Shown one piece after another: positions 6,153 to 10,563 of a stretch of DNA of 10,563 nt (position 1 is its first letter; each line of letters begins with the position of its first letter). Under the pieces are notes generated by a model. The model had not been told where the DNA came from, made no database searches, and saw only the letters and a program-made list of their open reading frames with translations. The stretch lies in the NCBI GenBank assembly GCA_964478545.1, contig CAYZIS010000057.1:1-10563 (forward strand). Direction: 5' to 3'. The translations under genes and the position numbers were made by a program. The DNA is from DQWO01 sp964478545 (GTDB lineage Bacteria > Desulfobacterota > Anaeroferrophillalia > Anaeroferrophillales > Anaeroferrophillaceae).

Positions 6153-7439
6153 TTAATGCTCCTGGTGCAAGAACATCAATTTTGGGTCTATCAGCTGGTC
6201 ATCCTTTACCGTTGGCCATCGAGATACCTGCTTATGCCAGAAACTGACGCTTTTTTCCAGCTCTTTCGGGTATTCCCGGCCGAGTTGGATGAAAAAGAAG
6301 AGTGATGAATAAAAGTTCTGGCGTTTTTTCAGCTTTTTTATTCGCTTGTCTCCGGAGCAGAGGCGGAATATGCCAATCATTATTTCCGTTACATGGTGAC
6401 GTTGGTAGCGGGGTAAATGTAGACAGTCATTTAATGGATGGAGCAGCAGCTCAACCGCTTCATGGATCTGGTGCAGTGGAGGTGCTGGACTAATTCCACA
6501 GTGCTTAACTACTTCTGGGAGCAACAGTGATGTAACAATCAAGGATTCCAATTGTTGTTCGTTTGTGGCCGGTGGAAAAAACTCTTCCATTTTTTGCATC
6601 AATTGTCTGGTTTGCGGTAGCATGGTTGCGGCGGGATAGGGAAGCCAGGAGGAAATGATCCCGAGTTTTGCCGCCAGATCCAGCATGGCTGATGTGGTTC
6701 CTTTGGTGTAAAGACCACGCAATTCCTCATGCATGCGACTGGGTGAAACTTCTTTAAGCAATGGGGCATGAAACTGCATGGCCTTCAGGGTTTGTTCTTC
6801 CAGGGTAAATCCCAGTCGGCAGGAAAATTCCATTGCCCGTAAAATGCGTACAGGGTCTTCTATCAGTCGTTCATAGGGGTCTCCAATAATCCTGACAATG
6901 CCATCTCTAAGATCTTCCAGGCCGCCGAGGTAATCAATAACCTTAAACCTATCCAGGGAGTAAAAAAGTGCATTGATGGTAAAATCACGCCGCTGTACAT
7001 CTTCGGCCGGGGTGCCGTAGGTGTTGTTTGTCATGGTTGGTTTGGCGGTTACCATCTCCAGGTTTTTTTCATCAATCATCAATTTTTTGCGGAAGGTGGC
7101 AACTTCGATGATTTGCTGCCGGCCTGTTACTCGATCGGTAAAAAAGATGTGGGCAAGGCGGAAACGACGACCAATAATTCTTGAATTGCGAAATAATTTT
7201 TTTATTTGTGATGGTTTGGCATCAGTGACAATATCAAAATCTGCCGGCTGTCGCCCCAAGAGCATATCTCTTACTGCCCCGCCAACCAGGTAGCCGAGAT
7301 ACCCATGGTCTTTCAGTCGATACATAATTTTTAAAGCATTTCGATCAATCTTTTTTCGGGAAATAGGATGCTCAGCACGGGGGATAATGGAAGGAGTTAG
7401 CTCTTCCGGTTGCGATGTATGGGGTAGTGGACTGTGCAT
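6153..7439 (-). CDS. pcnB: Poly(A) polymerase PcnB / class II tRNA nucleotidyltransferase family
   Basis: A 428-residue class II nucleotidyltransferase. The N-terminus IIPRAEHPISRKKIDRNALK (18-37) and RNSRIIGRRFRLAHIFF (84-100) closely resemble E. coli PcnB, which adds poly(A) tails to RNA and promotes its decay. The catalytic head has LVGGAVRDMLLG (51-62), the metal-binding D67-F-D69 pair and RRDFTINALFY (150-160). Next comes the RNA-binding neck GDPYERLIEDPVRILRAMEF, typical of poly(A)/CCA polymerases. The C-terminal third is less conserved and has a basic patch (KRIKKLKKRQ) but no arginine-rich tail. Deltaproteobacteria are known to carry several sequence-similar CC-, A- and poly(A)-adding enzymes, so specificity cannot be fixed from sequence alone, though the IGRRFRLAH block favours PcnB. 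The ATG at 7439 lacks a clear ribosome site but is needed to include the conserved IPRxxHxISRK stretch. It is first in the operon with mqnA. Confidence 0.9.
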   Translation of the reverse strand: MHSPLPHTSQPEELTPSIIPRAEHPISRKKIDRNALKIMYRLKDHGYLGYLVGGAVRDMLLGRQPADFDIVTDAKPSQIKKLFRNSRIIGRRFRLAHIFFTDRVTGRQQIIEVATFRKKLMIDEKNLEMVTAKPTMTNNTYGTPAEDVQRRDFTINALFYSLDRFKVIDYLGGLEDLRDGIVRIIGDPYERLIEDPVRILRAMEFSCRLGFTLEEQTLKAMQFHAPLLKEVSPSRMHEELRGLYTKGTTSAMLDLAAKLGIISSWLPYPAATMLPQTRQLMQKMEEFFPPATNEQQLESLIVTSLLLPEVVKHCGISPAPPLHQIHEAVELLLHPLNDCLHLPRYQRHHVTEIMIGIFRLCSGDKRIKKLKKRQNFYSSLFFFIQLGREYPKELEKSVSFWHKQVSRWPTVKDDQLIDPKLMFLHQEH

Positions 7440-7745
7440 GATATGGTTATGGATGTGAAATACCGGAAAATAGTGATTTTAAATGTAAACGTGGAGCTCA
7501 TCTACCACCGTTTTTCTGGGGTGTCAAGTTGCCATCAGAATATGGGGCATAAAACCTGCTTATTCAGGTGAAAGGGCAGGTATTTTTTGCCGGATGAGTG
7601 TTGATGAGGAAAATAGCTGGAGAATAAGGGGTGATATAGCAAAAAGTTCTCAATAAATTATGTATTGTTGTCGATAACTGTCAGTGATCATCACGGGTTT
7701 TTATGTGCCCTTTTTTAATCATGGCTATAGGAAAAAAACGATACT
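7440..7745. other. Divergent intergenic region between pcnB and the kinase gene
   Basis: These 306 bases must hold the promoters for both directions. The minus-strand promoter for pcnB is given separately. On the + strand, ACCTGC (7554-7559) and GCAGGT (7576-7581) form a 6-bp stem with a long loop, followed by six T (7583-7588); it resembles a weak terminator or attenuator, but no gene upstream needs one. A short perfect palindrome GTGATCATCAC lies at 7684-7694, about 50 bases ahead of the kinase start, and could be an operator half-site pair. No convincing + strand -35/-10 pair was found, and no RNA gene was seen. Confidence 0.4.
7499..7527 (-). promoter_or_regulatory. Candidate promoter of pcnB-mqnA
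   Basis: On the minus strand a perfect TTGACA (7527-7522) is followed 17 bases later by TAGATG (7504-7499). The -10 box is weak (3 of 6), but the -35 match and spacing are good. The position would give a leader of about 50 bases before the pcnB ATG. Confidence 0.5.
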
Positions 7746-8870
7746 ATGCCAAACCTTGATGAAAATAAACGCTATCGCCGGATTATGGATGCCATCACTG
7801 ATGGTATCTATCTGATTGATGCAAGCTTTACCGTAATGGCCATCAATCAGTCGGAGGCGGCATATTTTAATGCTCATCCCCGTGAGATTGTGGGTAAAAA
7901 ATGTTATGAGGTTTTCCGCAACCGTCACGAGGTCTGTCCGGACTGTTTTGTGAAACTTTGTCTGTTTGATCGCCAGCAGCGCCATCGGTTGAGGGTTGAA
8001 GAACTAAAAAAAGGCCGACAATATGTAAATATATTTTATCATCCCATCCTTGATCCGGCAACATCACGTTGCCAGGAAGTGGTGGTTACTATCCAGGATG
8101 TTTCGGAAAGGGTGGTTTTGGAAGAACAAGCCTCCCAGTCAGAAAAAATGGCGACCCTGGGACGGATGGCTGCCGGGGTTGCCCATGACCTTAATAATTT
8201 TCTTGCATCTATCTATGGTATTATTCAGCTTCAGCAAATGATGAAGAAGAAAGGATCGCAGAATCCTGAAAAAGAGGAAAGACTTTCCCAACAGCTGATG
8301 AAGCAGGTGGAAGCCTTAAATCTGCTGGCGAAAAACCTGATGCTTTTCTCCCATCCTGAACACGAAGAGAAGTTTCCGCTGCCATTTAACCGGGTTATTA
8401 TGGATGCTCTTTCATTCAGCCGTTATGAACTGGAGCGTGATCAGGTGGTGATTGAATGTCAGCTGGATGAAACCTTACCCATGATACCAGTAATGAAAAC
8501 CCAGGTACAACATGTCCTGCTCAATCTGATGATGAATGCTGCTGAAGCTGTTCGGGTAAAGAAGAGAGAACATGCTGATGATTTTTCCGGCAAAATAACT
8601 GTCCGCACGGGAATGTTAGATGTTCATCATGCGGTAATGGAAATTATTGATAATGGTTGTGGTATTCCTGAACAGATTCAGGGTAAAATATTTGAGGCCT
8701 TTTTTTCTACTAAAAATGATGATTGTGGTTCAGCTAAAGGCACCGGTTTGGGTTTGACAACTGTCAAGGCTATTGTGGATAAACACGGGGGGCGATTGGA
8801 GTGGAAAAGCCGAGTGAATGAGGGTAGTACATTTACAGTTGTGTTGCCGGCTGGCAAGGTTGTCATTTAA
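7746..8870 (+). CDS. Soluble PAS-domain sensor histidine kinase
   Basis: A 374-residue sensor kinase without membrane segments, so it should sense an intracellular signal. An N-terminal PAS domain (about 8-120) contains C53, C64, C67 and C72 in the stretch KKCYEVFRNRHEVCPDCFVK and LC; this cysteine pattern recurs in deltaproteobacterial PAS domains and may bind metal or sense redox state (inference). The dimerisation domain follows, with SEKMATLGRMAAGVAHDLNN (132-151); H147 is the phosphorylated histidine, in the HDLNN form of NtrB-like kinases. The ATPase domain has the N box LNLMMNAAEAV (259-269), DNGCGIP (302-308), FEAFFSTK (316-323), GTGLGL (332-337) and GSTFTVVLP (360-368), so all catalytic boxes are intact. 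The ATG at 7746 has only a distant AGGA (13 bases away), suggesting weak translation. The diguanylate cyclase gene starts 24 bases after its stop. No receiver-domain gene is nearby. Confidence 0.94.
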   Translation: MPNLDENKRYRRIMDAITDGIYLIDASFTVMAINQSEAAYFNAHPREIVGKKCYEVFRNRHEVCPDCFVKLCLFDRQQRHRLRVEELKKGRQYVNIFYHPILDPATSRCQEVVVTIQDVSERVVLEEQASQSEKMATLGRMAAGVAHDLNNFLASIYGIIQLQQMMKKKGSQNPEKEERLSQQLMKQVEALNLLAKNLMLFSHPEHEEKFPLPFNRVIMDALSFSRYELERDQVVIECQLDETLPMIPVMKTQVQHVLLNLMMNAAEAVRVKKREHADDFSGKITVRTGMLDVHHAVMEIIDNGCGIPEQIQGKIFEAFFSTKNDDCGSAKGTGLGLTTVKAIVDKHGGRLEWKSRVNEGSTFTVVLPAGKVVI

Positions 8871-8894
8871 TCGGGAAGTTAGGAAGGTATTTGC

Positions 8895-10172
8895 ATGGAT
8901 ACGGATCTGATCAGGGAATATAAGTTATTATCCAAGTTGCTGTTAAGCGCGCTGAATTCCTCTTATGCGGCGGATCAAACATCAGGTAAAACCATGAAGT
9001 CGCTGCTGACAGCTCTGGAAACTGCTGGTTCAGTCAAGCAAATCAAGGATCTGCACAGCCAGATCAAAGAAGTGCTGATAAAAGAATCCCCCCGGAGTGT
9101 TGTCGTACTGGAGCAGCAAGTTTCCTCTTTAAAGGGTGGAATAATGTCTCAGTCCGGTAAGGAAAAGGAATTGACCAGTGAGCTGGAAGGGATGAAATCT
9201 CTGGTTGCCCTTTCTCTGCGGGAAGTGGAAAGCATGTCGGATCAAGACGAAAAATTACGTGATTTGTTTGAAGAAACCAGGACAAAACTTGAGGATTTGT
9301 CATCGCTTGAAGATCTGGATGATTTCAGTCGGCAGTTGAAAAATCTCTTCTTTCAGAAAACTCTGATTCAGGGAGTTATTGAACAGGAGCGGGATGAACT
9401 GAAAAATATCATCCTGATCATGGCTGGTACTTTGACCTCGTTTCTGGATATTGGCGGTGAATTTGACAGCAATCTGGACAGTTATGCCAAACAACTGCAG
9501 GTGGTTAAGGATATTCACGAGATTCAAACGATCCGTGACTTACTACTGAAGGAAACCCTGTCATTAAAGGGACATACTGCTCAGATGATCAAGGAGGTTC
9601 ATCAGGCGAATCAGCGGGTTGAATCTGCCAATCAAAAGATTGAAAAACTTAAACAACAAATGGAAAAAATCAAACAGAAAGTCAGTATTGATCCCTTGAC
9701 CAGGGTTGACAATCGCCGGGCTTTTGATGCCAAGATCAAACAGGAATTTGCCAGCTTTAAACGGTATGGCAGTGAGGGCTCAATGATCATGATAGATATC
9801 GATTATTTTAAAATGGTGAACGATACCTATGGGCACCGAACCGGGGATGGGGTTTTGCGGGTGGTCGCCGGGATCATTAAAAAAGAGATTCGTGATATTG
9901 ATTCCCTGGCCCGTTATGGTGGGGAGGAGTTTGCTGTAATCCTGCCCCATACTGTTTTATCTCCGGCTTTAGAAGTGGCTGAGAGGCTGCGGGCAAAGGT
10001 CGAAGAAAGTCGTTTTTCCTATAAGGGAAAACAATTTTCGGTGACCATCAGTCTTGGGGTTGGAGAAATTCAGGAAGATGACACCTTGGAGTCATTCTTG
10101 CGACGTGTTGATGCGGCATTGTATGCTGCTAAGCATGCTGGCCGCAACCAAGTGAAAGAGAGCCTGGCTTGA
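8895..10172 (+). CDS. Diguanylate cyclase (GGDEF) with N-terminal helical region
   Basis: A 425-residue cytosolic protein whose C-terminal GGDEF domain (about 262-423) should make cyclic di-GMP from two GTP. The domain is complete: DPLTRVDNRRAFD (266-278), the metal and nucleotide site DIDYFKMVNDTYGHRTGD (301-318), the active-site GGEEF (342-346), and SLGVG (386-390). The RDID at 333-336, five residues before GGEEF, fits the RxxD inhibitory site for product feedback. Residues 1-260 are almost wholly helical with no membrane segment. They end in a heptad-rich coiled coil (about 226-264) that would hold the dimer; I do not recognise a sensory domain there. The ATG at 8895 has AGGAAGG 7 bases upstream. 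It probably forms an operon with the preceding kinase, so the two may share a signal, but there is no receiver domain to accept phosphate. Confidence 0.95.
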   Translation: MDTDLIREYKLLSKLLLSALNSSYAADQTSGKTMKSLLTALETAGSVKQIKDLHSQIKEVLIKESPRSVVVLEQQVSSLKGGIMSQSGKEKELTSELEGMKSLVALSLREVESMSDQDEKLRDLFEETRTKLEDLSSLEDLDDFSRQLKNLFFQKTLIQGVIEQERDELKNIILIMAGTLTSFLDIGGEFDSNLDSYAKQLQVVKDIHEIQTIRDLLLKETLSLKGHTAQMIKEVHQANQRVESANQKIEKLKQQMEKIKQKVSIDPLTRVDNRRAFDAKIKQEFASFKRYGSEGSMIMIDIDYFKMVNDTYGHRTGDGVLRVVAGIIKKEIRDIDSLARYGGEEFAVILPHTVLSPALEVAERLRAKVEESRFSYKGKQFSVTISLGVGEIQEDDTLESFLRRVDAALYAAKHAGRNQVKESLA

Positions 10173-10174
10173 CC

Positions 10175-10199
10175 TCTTGGCGTTGTGAGTCCACCAAGA
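10175..10199 (+). terminator. Weak hairpin after the diguanylate cyclase gene
   Basis: TCTTGG (10175-10180) pairs with CCAAGA (10194-10199) across a 13-base loop, three bases after the stop codon, and is followed by ATTTTCTGATTTCTT. The stem is short and the T-run broken, so it is only a possible terminator. Confidence 0.35.
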
Positions 10200-10250
10200 A
10201 TTTTCTGATTTCTTGATGACAGTTTATGCTTTCGTAAAAAGCGCTTTCAC

Positions 10251-10265
10251 CCCGCATGCTGCGGG
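10251..10265. repeat. Short GC-rich hairpin
   Basis: CCCGCA (10251-10256) and TGCGGG (10260-10265) form a perfect 6-bp stem with the loop TGC. It stands between the cyclase gene and the larger structured element and has no T-run after it, so it does not look like an intrinsic terminator. Confidence 0.5.
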
Positions 10266-10299
10266 CACACATCTGGAAAAGTAAGTAATTGTTCCAGGT

Positions 10300-10447
10300 G
10301 ATATCCCGGCATGGCTCTTGCTCATTCTCGCTGCACATCGTGTGCAGCTCCGAGGTGCCCACCGCGAATCACCATCGTGGTGATTCGTACGGCGGTCAAT
10401 GCCGCCTGCCTGTCGGCAGACACGGCTATGAGCCAAGCCCGGATATC
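10300..10447. repeat. Branched inverted-repeat element: closing stem with four hairpins
   Basis: An 18-base closing stem, GATATCCCGGCATGGCTC (10300-10317) with GAGCCAAGCCCGGATATC (10430-10447), matches at 16 of 18 positions. It encloses four hairpins. The first is GCTGCACA-TCG-TGTGCAGC (10330-10348, 8-bp stem). The second has a perfect 10-bp stem, CGAATCACCA (10365-10374) with TGGTGATTCG (10378-10387), and again a TCG loop. The third pairs GGCGG with CCGCC (10391-10406). The fourth pairs CTGCC with GGCAG (10406-10419) and shares C10406 with the third. Weaker complementarity extends outward to about 10285 and 10465. The overall form is a cloverleaf-like multi-branch structure. No gene overlaps it credibly. 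It could be a non-autonomous mobile repeat or a structured RNA; strand is undecided. Confidence 0.65.
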
Positions 10448-10563
10448 TTTGGCATTTGCTCCATAAGCCTGAGATATCGATAAACAAAAAAGCTATTATT
10501 CCAATATGTCTTGAATTCAACTCGTAAGTGCAACTTTAATTGGTTGGTGAAAGAGCAAGCTAC

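Larger units (their letters stand above)
10173..10563. other. Gene-free right end of the window
   Basis: No open frame here has coding character. The region holds the weak hairpin after the cyclase, the short hairpin at 10251-10265 and the branched inverted-repeat element, all listed separately. The last 90 bases are AT-rich and show a perfect TTGAATTCAA palindrome (10511-10520), followed by CTCGTAAGTGCAACTTTAAT. Nothing else could be identified, and the next gene must lie beyond 10563. Confidence 0.6.

Noticed and set aside
7721..7759. A 12-codon upstream frame overlapping the kinase ATG, which could act as a leader peptide.
   Set aside because: It has no ribosome site and no regulatory codon pattern; such short overlaps arise by chance.
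10129..10520. Several overlapping short frames of 64-98 codons on both strands at the right end.
   Set aside because: They cross the hairpin element in competing frames, are rich in Cys, Arg, Ser and His without any domain, and lack convincing start signals.

Overview
The window reads as an ordinary chromosomal stretch of a Gram-negative bacterium. Several gene choices fit Desulfobacterota/Deltaproteobacteria: menaquinone synthesis through the futalosine pathway (mqnA), an E. coli-like poly(A) polymerase, phosphoheptose isomerase for LPS heptose, and soluble PAS-kinase and GGDEF signalling proteins. That placement is inferred from gene content and protein style, not from a database match.

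Left end (1-410, + strand): the 3' end of a 23S rRNA, a short spacer, a 5S rRNA and a strong intrinsic terminator, so this is the tail of an rRNA operon. A stand-alone radical SAM gene follows (520-1413, +) behind a candidate promoter. It converges on a four-gene minus-strand operon transcribed from about 4965 down to 1478: gmhA, an uncharacterised gene that looks like a deoxyhypusine-synthase-fold protein, proC and nadA. Gene gaps are 37, 3 and 40 bases. A candidate promoter with a 33-base operator-like palindrome at the expected transcription start lies upstream of gmhA.

Between that promoter and the next operon is a 263-base element (5007-5269) that is one long imperfect palindrome with a GAAA-capped apex. 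It looks like a miniature inverted-repeat (MITE-type) element and may also terminate transcription of the upstream operon. That operon is pcnB-mqnA (7439 down to 5292, -), with only 3 bases between the genes and a candidate promoter with a perfect TTGACA box.

A divergent intergenic region of 306 bases separates it from a + strand signalling pair: a soluble PAS histidine kinase with a cysteine cluster (7746-8870) and a diguanylate cyclase with a long N-terminal helical region (8895-10172). The last 391 bases contain no credible gene. They hold a second structured element (10300-10447) in which an 18-base closing stem encloses four hairpins. No tRNA, CRISPR array, complete insertion sequence or phage gene was seen. 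The two structured intergenic elements, the deoxyhypusine-synthase-like protein and the kinase-cyclase pair are the parts most worth following up; nothing here clearly forms a new multi-gene defence or mobile system.
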